Source: Blautia hydrogenotrophica DSM 10507 (GTDB lineage: Bacteria; Bacillota; Clostridia; Lachnospirales; Lachnospiraceae). Taken from it: 64,000 bases of DNA. Position 1 is the stretch's first letter. Each line of letters starts with the position of its first letter. The stretch is taken from NCBI RefSeq assembly GCF_034356035.1, contig NZ_CP136423.1, positions 1,116,001 through 1,180,000 on the forward strand. The letters run 5' to 3'. Made by a program: the position numbers and the translations under genes. Below the pieces are notes generated by a model that was not told the origin of the DNA, did no database searches, and saw nothing but the letters and a program-made list of their open reading frames with translations. Shown here one piece after another: positions 15,285 through 24,840 of the stretch.

Positions 15285-18200
15285 ATGAGTAACGTAAGAC
15301 GTGTCTACGTGGAAAAAAAGCCTGCTTTTGCAGTGCAGGCCAGGGAGCTGAAGCATGAGATCAGTAGCTATTTGGGGATTCAGACGGTTACAAATGTGAG
15401 AGTGCTGATTCGCTATGATGTGGAGAATATCTCAGACGAAAGTTTTGAGAAAGCCTGCCAAACTGTGTTTGCAGAGCCGCCTGTAGATGAGCTTTACAGA
15501 GAGGATTTTGAGGCAAAGCAGGGAGCGAGAATTTTTTCTGTGGAATATTTGCCAGGACAGTTTGACCAGAGAGCAGACTCAGCAGTACAGTGCGTACAGT
15601 TTTTAAGAGAGGATGAGGAGCCGATCATTCGCTCTGCGACCACCTATGTGATCGAGGGAGAGATCAGTGAGGATGAGTATGAGGCGATTAAAAACCACTG
15701 TATCAACCCGGTAGATTCCAGAGAGACCAGCTTGGATAAGCCGCAGACTTTGGTGACAGAGTTTGAGGACCCCCAAGATGTGAAAATTTTCCATGGATTT
15801 AAGGATATGGAAGAAGCAGATCTAAAAGAGCTTTATGACTCTTTGGGATTGGCGATGACTTTTAAGGATTTCCAGCACATTCAGAACTATTTTTGCAATG
15901 AGGAAAAGAGGGACCCATCTGTGACAGAGATTCGGGTGTTGGATACTTACTGGTCTGATCATTGCCGTCATACGACTTTTTCCACCGAGCTGAAAGAGGT
16001 GACTTTTGGCGAGGGAGACTATCGTGAGCCGTTGGTGAAGACATACGAGGATTATCTGAATACTCATAGAGAGATGTACCAGGGTAGAGACGATAAATTT
16101 GTGTGTCTAATGGATTTGGCTCTGATGGCGATGCGTAAATTAAAAGCGGAAGGCAAGTTGGAAGACCAGGAGGAATCCGAAGAGATCAATGCGTGCAGTA
16201 TTGTAGTTCCGGTGGACGTGGACGGAGTAGAAGAAGAGTGGCTCATTAATTTTAAAAATGAGACCCACAACCATCCTACGGAGATCGAACCCTTTGGAGG
16301 GGCCGCTACTTGTCTGGGAGGAGCAATCCGTGACCCGCTTTCAGGACGTACCTATGTGTACCAGGCTATGCGTGTGACAGGGGCAGCAGATCCGACGGTA
16401 TCTGTAAAGGAGACCATGAAGGGAAAACTGCCTCAGAAGAAACTGGTAAGAGGTGCGGCCCATGGTTACAGCTCTTATGGAAATCAGATCGGCCTGGCTA
16501 CCGGTTATGTGAAGGAGATTTATCATCCGGATTATGTGGCGAAGAGGATGGAGATCGGCGCTGTTATGGGAGCGGCTCCCAGACGTGCAGTCATCCGGGA
16601 GACTTCTGATCCGGGAGATATCATTATTCTGCTGGGAGGACGTACTGGACGAGATGGAATCGGCGGTGCCACTGGTTCTTCTAAGGTGCACACGGAAGCT
16701 TCGATCGAGGTATGTGGCGCTGAGGTGCAGAAGGGAAATGCTCCGACTGAGCGCAAGATTCAGAGGATGTTCCGTCGAGAAGAAGTCAGCAGACTGATTA
16801 AAAAATGCAATGATTTTGGCGCAGGTGGCGTGTCTGTGGCTATCGGTGAATTGGCGCCGGGCCTGAAGGTAAATCTGGATAAGGTTCCAAAGAAATATGC
16901 GGGGCTGGACGGAACAGAGATCGCGATCTCAGAGTCCCAGGAGAGAATGGCTGTGGTTGTGGACCCCAAAGATGTGAAGGAATTTTTAAAATATGCGAAT
17001 GAGGAGAATCTGGAAGCCATTGAGGTGGCAGTGGTTACAAAGGAACCGCGTTTGGTGTTGGAATGGAGAGAGAAAGAGATTGTCAATATTTCCCGTGCTT
17101 TTTTGGATACCAACGGCGCACACCAGGAGACTACGGTTGCTGTGGATATCCCAAACCAAGAGGGTAGTTTGTTTGTGAGAAAAGAAATCGGGGATGAGAA
17201 AGAGAAATGGCTGGAAACTCTGGCCGACTTGAACACCTGTTCCCAAAAAGGGCTGGTGGAAATGTTCGACGGTTCCATCGGTGCAGGGTCTGTCTTTATG
17301 CCATACGGCGGACAGTATCAGGCCACAGAGACCCAGACCATGGTAGCAAAAGTGCCAGTGCTGAAAGGAAATACCAACACAGTGACTATGATGAGTTATG
17401 GATTCGACCCATATCTGTCTAGTTGGAGTCCGTATCACGGCGCGGCCTATGCGGTGACAGAATCCGTAGCCAGAATCGTGGCGTCCGGCGGTGATTATAA
17501 GAAGATTCGCTTTACCTTCCAGGAGTATTTCCGCAGAATGACGGAGGAGCCGTCCCGCTGGAGCCAGCCGTTTGCTGCGTTGTTGGGAGCTTATGCGGCG
17601 CAGATGGGCTTTGGGCTGCCTTCTATTGGCGGAAAGGACAGTATGTCAGGTACCTTTAATGACATTGATGTTCCGCCTACTCTGGTTTCTTTTGCCGTGG
17701 ATGTGGCAAAATTGCAGGATGTGATTACACCTGAGCTGAAAAAGGCTGGAAATAAACTGGTTTGGCTTCATGTGCCGAGAGCGGAGTATGAGCTACCGGA
17801 TTATAAGGCTTTGATGGAACAGTATGAGAAACTGCATCAGGATATTCAAGCGGGCCGTGTGGTATCCGCCTATGCGGTAGACCGCCAAGGAATCGCTGCG
17901 GCAGTCAGCAAGATGGCCTTTGGAAACCGAAAAGGTGTGAAGATTGAGCACAATGTGGATAAGAGAGATCTGTTTGTGCCAGGCTTTGGGGATATCATCT
18001 GTGAGGTGGCTGACGGCAAAGTGGGCGAGCTGGCAATCACTTATACGGTGATCGGAGAGGTTCTGGAAGAGCAGGAATTTACTCACGGTGATGTGAGAAT
18101 CTCTTTGGACGAGGCATTGGTTTCCTGGAAGGGCACCCTGGAGAAAGTGTTTGCTACTCATTCCGGTGCGCAGCCGCAGCAGGAACGTGAGGCTGTGAAA

Positions 18201-19082
18201 GCCGCTGCTGACGGAAATGGAGAAGTAAAGGACGGACTGTATCACGCAAAGAAGGTCTATGTGTGCAAAAATAAAGTTGCAAAACCGAGGGTCTTCATAC
18301 CAGTATTTCCAGGGACGAACTGCGAGTATGACAGCACCAGGGCTTTTGAACGGGCAGGCGCCGAGGTAGATGTAAAAGTGTTTAAGAACCTCACGGCTGA
18401 GGACATTCGGGATTCCGTGGAGATTTTTGAGAAAGCCATCGGACAGGCACAGATGATTATGTTCCCGGGCGGATTTTCAGCGGGAGACGAGCCGGATGGT
18501 TCCGCGAAATTCTTTGCGACGGCTTTCCAGAACGCAAAGATGAAGGAAGCTGTTATGAGACTGCTCAATGAGAGGGACGGCTTGGCGTTGGGAATCTGCA
18601 ACGGTTTCCAGGCTCTGATTAAGCTTGGACTTGTACCCTGCGGTGAGATTGTTGGACAGACGGAAAATTCTCCGACTCTGACCTTTAATACTATTGGACG
18701 CCACATTTCTAAAATGGTGTACACAAAAGTGGTTTCCAACAAATCGCCATGGCTAGCACAGGCTGAGCTGGGCAAGGTGTACTGTAATCCGGCGTCCCAC
18801 GGAGAAGGGCGTTTTGTGGCCAGTGATGAGTGGCTTCAAAAACTTTTCGCTAACGGCCAGGTGGCTACTCAGTATGTGACTCCGGAAGGAGAACTGAGAG
18901 TGAATGACGAGGAGTGGAATGTCAATGGTTCATACTGTGCGATTGAAGGTATCACAAGCCCGGACGGAAGGGTGCTGGGCAAGATGGCGCACAGCGAGCG
19001 CAGGGACCGTGGAGTCGCGATGAATATCTACGGAGAGCAGGACATTCGTATTTTTGAGTCGGGTGTGCAGTATTTTAAATAA
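15285..19082 (+). CDS. purL: Phosphoribosylformylglycinamidine synthase, single-chain
   Basis: A 1265-residue enzyme of step 4 of purine synthesis: FGAR + glutamine + ATP to FGAM. The order is an N-terminal PurS-like part, two AIRS-type halves with the FGAM synthase signature region (TYWSDHCRHTTFSTEL near 215, and NFKNETHNHPTEIEPFGGAATCLGG near 325), and a C-terminal glutamine amidotransferase with nucleophile Cys in GICNGFQ and HGEGRF. The long form is found in many Lachnospiraceae. The start is ATG 15285 after AGCGAGG; an upstream in-frame TTG would read out of a mobile element. It stands apart from purE-M-N-D at 52.8 kb. Its leader is largely the B1 element. Confidence 0.96.
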   Translation: MSNVRRVYVEKKPAFAVQARELKHEISSYLGIQTVTNVRVLIRYDVENISDESFEKACQTVFAEPPVDELYREDFEAKQGARIFSVEYLPGQFDQRADSAVQCVQFLREDEEPIIRSATTYVIEGEISEDEYEAIKNHCINPVDSRETSLDKPQTLVTEFEDPQDVKIFHGFKDMEEADLKELYDSLGLAMTFKDFQHIQNYFCNEEKRDPSVTEIRVLDTYWSDHCRHTTFSTELKEVTFGEGDYREPLVKTYEDYLNTHREMYQGRDDKFVCLMDLALMAMRKLKAEGKLEDQEESEEINACSIVVPVDVDGVEEEWLINFKNETHNHPTEIEPFGGAATCLGGAIRDPLSGRTYVYQAMRVTGAADPTVSVKETMKGKLPQKKLVRGAAHGYSSYGNQIGLATGYVKEIYHPDYVAKRMEIGAVMGAAPRRAVIRETSDPGDIIILLGGRTGRDGIGGATGSSKVHTEASIEVCGAEVQKGNAPTERKIQRMFRREEVSRLIKKCNDFGAGGVSVAIGELAPGLKVNLDKVPKKYAGLDGTEIAISESQERMAVVVDPKDVKEFLKYANEENLEAIEVAVVTKEPRLVLEWREKEIVNISRAFLDTNGAHQETTVAVDIPNQEGSLFVRKEIGDEKEKWLETLADLNTCSQKGLVEMFDGSIGAGSVFMPYGGQYQATETQTMVAKVPVLKGNTNTVTMMSYGFDPYLSSWSPYHGAAYAVTESVARIVASGGDYKKIRFTFQEYFRRMTEEPSRWSQPFAALLGAYAAQMGFGLPSIGGKDSMSGTFNDIDVPPTLVSFAVDVAKLQDVITPELKKAGNKLVWLHVPRAEYELPDYKALMEQYEKLHQDIQAGRVVSAYAVDRQGIAAAVSKMAFGNRKGVKIEHNVDKRDLFVPGFGDIICEVADGKVGELAITYTVIGEVLEEQEFTHGDVRISLDEALVSWKGTLEKVFATHSGAQPQQEREAVKAAADGNGEVKDGLYHAKKVYVCKNKVAKPRVFIPVFPGTNCEYDSTRAFERAGAEVDVKVFKNLTAEDIRDSVEIFEKAIGQAQMIMFPGGFSAGDEPDGSAKFFATAFQNAKMKEAVMRLLNERDGLALGICNGFQALIKLGLVPCGEIVGQTENSPTLTFNTIGRHISKMVYTKVVSNKSPWLAQAELGKVYCNPASHGEGRFVASDEWLQKLFANGQVATQYVTPEGELRVNDEEWNVNGSYCAIEGITSPDGRVLGKMAHSERRDRGVAMNIYGEQDIRIFESGVQYFK

Positions 19083-19286
19083 TAGACATATTAAGAGAAA
19101 ACTGTCTAAAGTGTCAGAAAACGTTGGTTATTTTGTACGGTTTCGATAGGTTGCTACCAATTTTGAGAATATAGTAGTATATTAAATTTAAACCTAGGTG
19201 AACTTAAAAATGTCTTGTCAGTTCTCTCATATCCGCAGTTCTTGCGATGTCTGTTCAGATGGAAACTGTATATAAGGCATAACAGA

Positions 19287-19324
19287 AAAGAGCTTTCACA
19301 TGCAAAAAGTGAAAGCTCTTTTTT
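19287..19324 (+). terminator. Intrinsic terminator downstream of purL
   Basis: AAAGAGCTTTCAC pairs with GTGAAAGCTCTTT around ATGCAAAAA, followed by TTTTTG. It lies about 200 bases after the purL stop; the sequence between holds no gene. Confidence 0.85.
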
Positions 19325-19379
19325 GTGTGCATCGCGAAGTGTGTTACTGCTCACAAACCGCAAGCGAGTGAACAGTAAC
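19325..19379. repeat. Right end of a type E terminal-repeat element (copy E2, partial)
   Basis: GTGTGCATCGCGAAGTGTG, then TTACTGCTCACAAACCGCAAG, ending GAGTGAACAGTAAC. It closely matches 25927-25981, the right third of the complete element E1, and 41106-41160. No matching left end was found, so this copy is a fragment attached directly to the purL terminator. Confidence 0.65.
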
Positions 19380-19489
19380 TGGACGGAAGAATTAGAGGGT
19401 GATTTTCAGACAATTTCCTTTCTTTTTTATTCTTTAGAAGGCATAATATCATTGTTATAATTATCTGTTTTAAAACTTGATATGTAGAA

Positions 19490-19603
19490 ATGATTATGGC
19501 ATTACTTCAGGAAAAATCATATACGATTGACGATATTTACGCATTGTCAGATGGAACGAGAGCTGAATTGATTGACGGGGATTTAAAGATTAAAATCGAA
19601 TAG
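19490..19603 (+). pseudogene. Truncated Uma2-family endonuclease remnant
   Basis: A 37-codon reading frame translating to MIMALLQEKSYTIDDIYALS then DGTRAELIDGDLKIKIE. This is the well-conserved N-terminus of Uma2 (DUF820) PD-(D/E)XK-fold proteins, which are normally about 190 residues with YTxxDIYxLPxGxRAELIDGxxY. The frame stops where the family continues with a Met/Pro-rich strand, so the nuclease core is lost. It lies in a gene-poor patch between purL and the tRNAs, next to repeat fragments, consistent with decay of accessory DNA. The family assignment rests on this short segment. Confidence 0.68.
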
Positions 19604-19627
19604 CTGTTGCGCGTTATCAAAGGAGTG

Positions 19628-19652
19628 AAAGAGTCCTGGCAAGGGCTCTTTT
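19628..19652. terminator. Possible hairpin terminator downstream of the tRNA pair
   Basis: AAAGAGTCC pairs with GGGCTCTTTT around TGGCAA. It lies 160 bases beyond the tRNA-Met 3' end on the minus strand and could end that transcript; on the plus strand TTTTGCTTT follows. Confidence 0.35.
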
Positions 19653-19814
19653 GCTTTGCAAAAAATGAAAGTAATTTCGAGGGTTTTACAGCTGAGGTGG
19701 TGACATAGGTGCGGAGCCCATAGGTAATCACTAGAGTGATTACATTTCGTTTTCGTGAAAAAATAAAAATCCTGAAACCCCAGTAAAATCAAGGATTTCA
19801 GGACCTAAACGAAG

Positions 19815-19888
19815 TAGCGAGAGGGGGAGTCGAACCCTCGACACTACGGGTATGAACCGTATGCTCTAGCCAACTGAGCTATCTCGCC
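19815..19888 (-). tRNA. tRNA-Met (anticodon CAT)
   Basis: Read on the minus strand: acceptor GGCGAGA/TCTCGCT, D arm AGCTCAGTTGG, anticodon loop TTCATAC with CAT, T arm GAGGGTTCGACTCCCCC, and discriminator A. 74 bases, with no encoded CCA. The sequence type fits an elongator Met tRNA; a lysidine-modified Ile tRNA with CAT is less likely. Confidence 0.9.
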
Positions 19889-19903
19889 ATATTCTTAAGT
19901 ATA

Positions 19904-19976
19904 TGGGACCTATAGGGCTCGAACCTATGACCCTCTGCTTGTAAGGCAGATGCTCTCCCAGCTGAGCTAAGATCCC
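19904..19976 (-). tRNA. tRNA-Val (anticodon TAC)
   Basis: Acceptor GGGATCT/AGGTCCC, D arm TAGCTCAGCTGGGAGAGCA, anticodon loop CTTACAA giving TAC, T arm ATAGGTTCGAGCCCTAT, discriminator A. 73 bases, 15 bases upstream of tRNA-Met on the same strand, so probably one transcript. Confidence 0.92.
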
Positions 19977-20088
19977 ATATTTCTGTCTCAGGTACTACAT
20001 TTTTTGTTTGTTTCCCGTCGACTGCTCTGCTATTATATACTGAAAAGGAAGACTTTGTCAACACCTTTTTTATATTTTTTTTGAAAAA

Positions 20089-20252
20089 GTAACAGTTCAG
20101 TCAGCACCATTCGTAAAACCGCACTGCATGCTACTCGTGGTTGCCGCCACCGTTTTACTTATGGAAAGGTGCTCAACTCAAACAGATACTCGTTCGTAAA
20201 AACATACAAGTATGTTTTATGCTTCTCGTACACTGTATGGCTGAATTGTTAC
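20089..20252 (+). mobile_element. Non-autonomous terminal-repeat element, type A (copy A1)
   Basis: 164 bases with ends GTAACAGTTCAGTCA and TGGCTGAATTGTTAC. GAAAAA directly abuts both ends, a possible 6-bp target duplication. It aligns without gaps, at roughly four in five positions, with the reverse complement of 41745-41908 (A2), which has the same length. Both copies keep an internal hairpin of the type AAAACATA...TATGTTTT. No ORF. It lies between the tRNA genes and the egsA promoter. Confidence 0.85.
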
Positions 20253-20307
20253 GAAAAATTGCAAAAGTTTGTATCTGCACTCATGAAACGCTGCCAGCCC
20301 GTTTTTC

Positions 20308-20335
20308 TTGATTTTTCAATGGATTCATGTATAAT
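20308..20335 (+). promoter_or_regulatory. Promoter of the egsA-ispF-cysS operon
   Basis: TTGATT at 20308-20313 and TATAAT at 20330-20335, spacer 16, about 57 bases before the egsA start. Confidence 0.7.
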
Positions 20336-20391
20336 AAATACTGAGACATTTTTTCTATTTAGATCATTGAGTATCAGGAGGAGATAAGTAT

Positions 20392-21660
20392 ATGCGAGTC
20401 GATACGGACGATTTTGCCCGACCGTGTAGCTGCGGTAGAGAACATCACATAGAAGTAAAGGAAATCATTATAGAGGCGGGAGCAGTTGAAAAGCTGGAAG
20501 TTATGTTGGATGATGGTATGCTGCGAGAGTACATTTCACCGGTAATCATCTGTGATACCAACACGTTTGCAGCCACTGAAGAGATTATGGAAAACATCTA
20601 TGACCGCTGTGAGGTGATTATTCTGGATGCGGAGGGACTGCAGGCAGATCAGAGAGCCGTGGAGGTAGCCTTCCAGAATATGGATGATGAGATGGATTTG
20701 ATTCTGGCGGTTGGAACTGGAACTATCCATGACATCAGCAGATATATTGCTCATGAATATGGAATTCCTTTTATTTCAGTACCCACTGCAGCAAGTATGG
20801 ACGGATTCGTCAGCTCCGTGGCGACGATGACTTGGAATGGATTAAAAAAGACAATTCCGTCTGTGGCACCGCTGTGTGTCATAGCGGACACAGATATATT
20901 TTCAAAGGCCCCAAAAAGGTTAAATGCGTCTGGAGCGGCGAATATTCTGGGAAAGTACATCAGTTTGGCCGATTGGAGAATCGCAAATCTGGTGGCGGGT
21001 GAATATTTGTGTGAGAGAGCGTATGAGATGGAAGAGCAGGCGCTTCGTCTTGTGAAGTCCTGTATTAGGGGGATTCCCAGTGAGGATGAAGACGACTGCG
21101 AGAATTTGATGAAAGCGTTGATTATTTCAGGGCTGGCAATGCAGATTGTCGGCAGTTCAAGACCAGCGTCTGGTGCGGAACATCATATGTCCCATCTTTG
21201 GAAGATGGAAGTGATCAATGGTCATTTGGATGCGTATCATGGAGAGAAAGTTGGTGTGGGTCTACTGCTGTGCATTGATAAGTATAACCAGATAGCAAGG
21301 GCCATTCGCAGGGGGGCTTGTCATATTGTAAAATATGAAGGAATAGAGAACGTTTTGTTAAAACGGATTTTTCAGGAGAGCGGTAAACTAGAAGGGATTC
21401 TAGAAGAAAATACGCCGGATCCGCTGATTGCTGTTGTTCCGGAACATCTGGAAAAATGTCTCCCTATGATTGCGTCGATTATAGAGGAACTGCCGGATAA
21501 GGATGAATTGCGCAGACTGATGGAAAAAGGCGGCTGTATGACCACGGTGGAAGAACTGGGATTGTCGAGAAAAATTATACGCAAGACGATGCAGATTTCT
21601 CCTTATATGAGAAATCGTTTGACGCTGATGCGTTTTTTGAAGATGATGGAGATTGACTAG
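20392..21660 (+). CDS. egsA: sn-Glycerol-1-phosphate dehydrogenase
   Basis: A 422-residue member of the AraM/EgsA family (Fe-ADH_2 fold), which reduces dihydroxyacetone phosphate to sn-glycerol-1-phosphate with NAD(P)H. The nucleotide-binding [13 protein letters not shown] is near residue 105, followed by [18 protein letters not shown]. Metal ligands are expected in the [12 protein letters not shown] and [11 protein letters not shown] segments, whose His residues fit the family. The N-terminus has CSCGREHH, possibly an extra metal site. AGGAGGAGAT precedes ATG 20392. It heads a run of closely spaced genes up to sigH. Its physiological product in Gram-positives (an archaeal-type stereoisomer) is used in unusual lipids; that role here is not shown. 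Confidence 0.88.
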   Translation: MRVDTDDFARPCSCGREHHIEVKEIIIEAGAVEKLEVMLDDGMLREYISPVIICDTNTFAATEEIMENIYDRCEVIILDAEGLQADQRAVEVAFQNMDDEMDLILAVGTGTIHDISRYIAHEYGIPFISVPTAASMDGFVSSVATMTWNGLKKTIPSVAPLCVIADTDIFSKAPKRLNASGAANILGKYISLADWRIANLVAGEYLCERAYEMEEQALRLVKSCIRGIPSEDEDDCENLMKALIISGLAMQIVGSSRPASGAEHHMSHLWKMEVINGHLDAYHGEKVGVGLLLCIDKYNQIARAIRRGACHIVKYEGIENVLLKRIFQESGKLEGILEENTPDPLIAVVPEHLEKCLPMIASIIEELPDKDELRRLMEKGGCMTTVEELGLSRKIIRKTMQISPYMRNRLTLMRFLKMMEID

Positions 21661-21712
21661 CGGATTTGGTGGCAGGAAAGCAAAAGTGAATATCAGAGAG
21701 AGGAAGAGGTAT

Positions 21713-22192
21713 ATGCGTGTAGGAATAGGGTACGATGTGCATAAGTTTGTTGCGGGCAGAAAGTTGATTCTTGGAGGAGTGGATATTCCGTATCAATTAG
21801 GGCTTTTGGGACACTCAGACGCGGATGTGCTAGTTCACGCTGTGATGGATGCACTACTGGGAGCAGCAGCTCTAGGGGACATCGGACAACATTTCCCTGA
21901 CACGGATCCACAATATGAAGGGATATCCAGCATAGAGCTTCTCAAAAAAGTGAAGGAGCTTTTGGAGAGTCATGGTTATGTGGTAGGAAACATAGACGCG
22001 ATTATTGTGGCTCAGCAGCCTAAGATGGCTTTGCATATTCCTAAGATGAGAGAGAACATCGCGAATGCTCTGGGGATTTTGATAGATCGTGTGAGTGTAA
22101 AAGCTACCACAGAGGAAAAGCTGGGGTTTACGGGCACACTGGAGGGAATTTCCTCTCATGCGATCTGTCTTTTAGAGAATTCCAGCCTATGA
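21713..22192 (+). CDS. ispF: 2-C-methyl-D-erythritol 2,4-cyclodiphosphate synthase
   Basis: A 159-residue trimeric enzyme of the MEP isoprenoid pathway, converting CDP-ME 2-phosphate to MEcPP. Start [12 protein letters not shown] includes the Zn ligands Asp and His (DVH), and [26 protein letters not shown] contains the third His and substrate-binding residues. The C-terminal [12 protein letters not shown] motif is intact. I chose ATG 21713 after GAGAGGAAGAGG; the frame is open further upstream into egsA but that part is not family sequence. It follows egsA after 52 bases. Length is normal. Confidence 0.96.
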   Translation: MRVGIGYDVHKFVAGRKLILGGVDIPYQLGLLGHSDADVLVHAVMDALLGAAALGDIGQHFPDTDPQYEGISSIELLKKVKELLESHGYVVGNIDAIIVAQQPKMALHIPKMRENIANALGILIDRVSVKATTEEKLGFTGTLEGISSHAICLLENSSL

Positions 22193-22256
22193 TATCAATA
22201 TAGATATATAAGAGATGCTTGCCAAGATAATATCGTACAGGAAAGGAATCGAGAAG

Positions 22257-23669
22257 ATGAAAATCTATAACACATTGTCCAAGAGAAAGGAAGAATTTAT
22301 TCCTCTGGAAGAGGGAAGGGTTAAGATGTATGTCTGCGGGCCCACTGTTTATAATTTAATTCACATTGGAAATGCCCGTCCAATGATCGTGTTTGATACC
22401 GCACGTCGTTATATGGAATATAAAGGTTATAAAGTGAATTTCGTGTCTAATTTTACGGATGTGGATGACAAAATAATCGCGAAAGCAAATGAGGAAGGTG
22501 TGACGGCCGATGAAATTTCAAAGAGGTATATTGAAGAGTGTAAAAAGGACATGGAAGGCATGAACGTAAGACCGGCTACCACTCATCCTCTGGCGACAGA
22601 AGAAATTGAAGGTATGGTAGAGATGATACAGACGCTGATTGACAAAGGATTTGCCTATCCTGTGGCGGATGGTACCGTTTATTTTCGAGTTAAAAAGTTT
22701 AAAGAATACGGAAAACTCTCTCATAAGAATTTGGATGATCTCCAGTCTGGTTTTCGTGCTCTTCAGGTGTCTGGCGAGGAGCAGAAAGAAGATCCTCTGG
22801 ATTTTGTTCTGTGGAAGCCTAGAAAAGAGGGAGAGCCGGCATGGCCGTCTCCTTGGTGTGAGGGTCGTCCAGGGTGGCATATCGAGTGTTCAGTTATGTC
22901 CAAAAAGTACCTGGGAGAAGAGATTGATATCCATGCGGGTGGAGAGGATCTGATTTTCCCGCACCATGAGAATGAGATTGCTCAGAGCGAGTGCTGCAAT
23001 GGAAAAGTCTTTGCGAGATACTGGATGCACAATGGCTTTTTAAACATTGATAATAAAAAGATGTCCAAATCTCTCGGTAATTTCTTTACAGTCAGAGAGA
23101 TCGCAGAACAGTATGATCTTCAGGTTCTGAGATTTTTCATGCTGAATGCTCACTACAGAAGTCCTCTGAATTTTAGTCGTGATTTGATGGAGGCATCTAA
23201 GAACTCTCTAGAAAGAATTCTAAACGGAGCAGAGAGATTAAGATTTTTGGCTGACGGTGCGAAGAAAATTGAGATAAGCCCTCAGGAGCAGGAAAGTTTG
23301 AATGAAGCGAAGAAAATTTATGTCAGCAAGTTCGAGGAAGCCATGGACGACGATTTTAATACGGCGGATGCCTTGGCGGCAGTGTTTGAGTTGGTAAAAT
23401 TTGCAAACACTCAGATTAATGAGGAGAGTTCCAAGGGATATGTGGTGGAAGTCTACGCTATCCTGAAGCAGCTGTGCGATGTACTTGGATTGATTATCGA
23501 GAAAGAAAAAGAGGTTTTGGACGAGGATATCGAGAGGCTGATTGCAGAACGCCAGGCTGCCAGAAAGATGAAGAACTTTGCGAAGGCCGACGAAATCAGA
23601 GATCAGTTGACAAATATGGGGATTATCCTGGAGGACACCAGAGAAGGAGTGAAATGGAAGAGGGCTTAA
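22257..23669 (+). CDS. cysS: Cysteinyl-tRNA synthetase
   Basis: A 470-residue class I synthetase that charges tRNA-Cys. CGPTVYNLIHIGNARPMIVFD contains a Zn-binding Cys and the HIGN (HIGH) signature; WHIECSVMS and HHENEIAQSE provide the other Zn ligands; KMSKSLGN is the KMSKS loop. Helical C-terminal domain and the terminal DQLTNMGIILEDTREGVKWKR are typical. Start ATG 22257 after GAAAGGAATCGAG. The ispF-cysS-mrnC-rlmB order is conserved in Firmicutes. There is no room for a T-box leader in the 64-base gap. Confidence 0.97.
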   Translation: MKIYNTLSKRKEEFIPLEEGRVKMYVCGPTVYNLIHIGNARPMIVFDTARRYMEYKGYKVNFVSNFTDVDDKIIAKANEEGVTADEISKRYIEECKKDMEGMNVRPATTHPLATEEIEGMVEMIQTLIDKGFAYPVADGTVYFRVKKFKEYGKLSHKNLDDLQSGFRALQVSGEEQKEDPLDFVLWKPRKEGEPAWPSPWCEGRPGWHIECSVMSKKYLGEEIDIHAGGEDLIFPHHENEIAQSECCNGKVFARYWMHNGFLNIDNKKMSKSLGNFFTVREIAEQYDLQVLRFFMLNAHYRSPLNFSRDLMEASKNSLERILNGAERLRFLADGAKKIEISPQEQESLNEAKKIYVSKFEEAMDDDFNTADALAAVFELVKFANTQINEESSKGYVVEVYAILKQLCDVLGLIIEKEKEVLDEDIERLIAERQAARKMKNFAKADEIRDQLTNMGIILEDTREGVKWKRA

Positions 23670-24082
23670 AGTATTTGACAGACCTCTTTGCTCTGCCAAA
23701 GCAGGACCTGCGTACCTATTCTCCGTTGACGCTGGCTTATATCGGTGATGGCGCCTATGAAATCATAGTGCGGACTTTGTTGGTGAAGCAGGGAAATTGT
23801 CCGGTGAATCGTTTGCACAAAAAAGCAAGCCAACTGGTGAAAGCAGGGACGCAGTCGGCGATTATCCAAAAACTGGAGCCGATGTTGACGGAAGAAGAAT
23901 ATCGAATCTATAAGCGTGGACGGAATGCTCATTCCCCTACGATGGCGAAACATGCTTCTATGACAGATTACCGCAGAGCGACAGGGTTTGAGGCGTTGAT
24001 TGGATACCTGTATCTGAAAGAAGAATGGAAGCGAATGTTGCAGTTGATCCGGGAAGGAATCTCGGATCAGCTGAAGAATTAG
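23654..24082 (+). CDS. mrnC: Mini-ribonuclease III
   Basis: A 142-residue RNase III-like endonuclease without a dsRNA-binding domain, which matures 23S rRNA. SPLTLAYIGDGAYEIIVRTLL has the catalytic Asp region, KASQLVKAGTQS the family segment, and TGFEALIGYLYL the second acidic pair. ATG 23654 follows AAGGAG and lies inside the end of cysS (16-base overlap), so translation is probably coupled. Length and position between cysS and rlmB are as usual. Confidence 0.94.
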   Translation: MEEGLKYLTDLFALPKQDLRTYSPLTLAYIGDGAYEIIVRTLLVKQGNCPVNRLHKKASQLVKAGTQSAIIQKLEPMLTEEEYRIYKRGRNAHSPTMAKHASMTDYRRATGFEALIGYLYLKEEWKRMLQLIREGISDQLKN

Positions 24083-24094
24083 ACGGAGAAAATT

Positions 24095-24829
24095 ATGAGT
24101 GAACAGATAGAAGGAAGAAATGCGGTGCTGGAAGCGTTTCGTTCCGGCAAATGTGTGGATAAGTTGTTTGTGCTAGATGGTTGTCATGACGGCCCGGTCA
24201 ATTCCATAATGAGAGAGGCGCGTAAGAAGGATACACTCGTTCAGTATGTTTCTAAAGAAAGATTAAATCAGCTATCACAGACGGGCACGCATCAGGGAGT
24301 AATCGCGGTGGTGGCAGCTTACGAATATTCCACGGTGGAGGACATTCTTCAAAAAGCAAAAGATAAGGGAGAAGATCCTTTTATTTTACTGCTGGATGGC
24401 ATAGAAGATCCCCACAATTTAGGCGCGATTATACGTACTGCAAATCTAGCAGGGGCCCATGGAGTGATTATACCGAGAAGGCGAGCGGTAGGTTTGACTG
24501 CAACGGTGGCTAGAACCTCGGCAGGTGCACTGAATTATACACCGGTAGCAAAGGTTGCCAATTTGACAAAGACCATGGAAGTTTTAAAAAAGGAAGGTAT
24601 GTGGTTTGTCTGTGCCGATATGGACGGTCAAAAGATGTACCAGCTGAATTTGAGAGGACCGATAGGAGTAGTGATCGGAAACGAGGGAGAGGGAGTCAGC
24701 CGATTGGTGAAAGAAAAATGTGATTTTGTGGCTTCCATTCCAATGAAAGGAGATATAGATTCTCTGAATGCATCCGTGGCAGCAGGAGTGCTTTCCTATG
24801 AAGTCGTCAGACAAAGAATGATGAAATAG
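24095..24829 (+). CDS. rlmB: 23S rRNA (guanosine-2'-O)-methyltransferase of the TrmH/SpoU family
   Basis: A 244-residue SPOUT-fold methyltransferase. An N-terminal substrate-binding region starts EGRNAVLEAFRSG; the knotted catalytic part carries LDGIEDPHNLGAIIRTANLAGAHGVI (motif 1 with Asn and Arg), VIGNEGEGVSRL (motif 2) and IPMKGDIDSLNASVAAGVLSYE (motif 3). The set is complete and the length normal. It starts 12 bases after mrnC. The exact nucleotide modified (Gm2251 in E. coli) is carried over from the family. Confidence 0.93.
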   Translation: MSEQIEGRNAVLEAFRSGKCVDKLFVLDGCHDGPVNSIMREARKKDTLVQYVSKERLNQLSQTGTHQGVIAVVAAYEYSTVEDILQKAKDKGEDPFILLLDGIEDPHNLGAIIRTANLAGAHGVIIPRRRAVGLTATVARTSAGALNYTPVAKVANLTKTMEVLKKEGMWFVCADMDGQKMYQLNLRGPIGVVIGNEGEGVSRLVKEKCDFVASIPMKGDIDSLNASVAAGVLSYEVVRQRMMK

Positions 24830-24840
24830 GAGACACAGGT

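Noticed and set aside
19215..19460. 81-codon open frame in the purL-tRNA gap
   Set aside because: It contains a terminator hairpin and a type E repeat fragment, and the translated sequence looks like non-coding DNA.
22193..22256. T-box leader upstream of cysS
   Set aside because: The gap is only 64 bases and lacks a T-box core sequence. Nothing of the kind was seen before glnS either.
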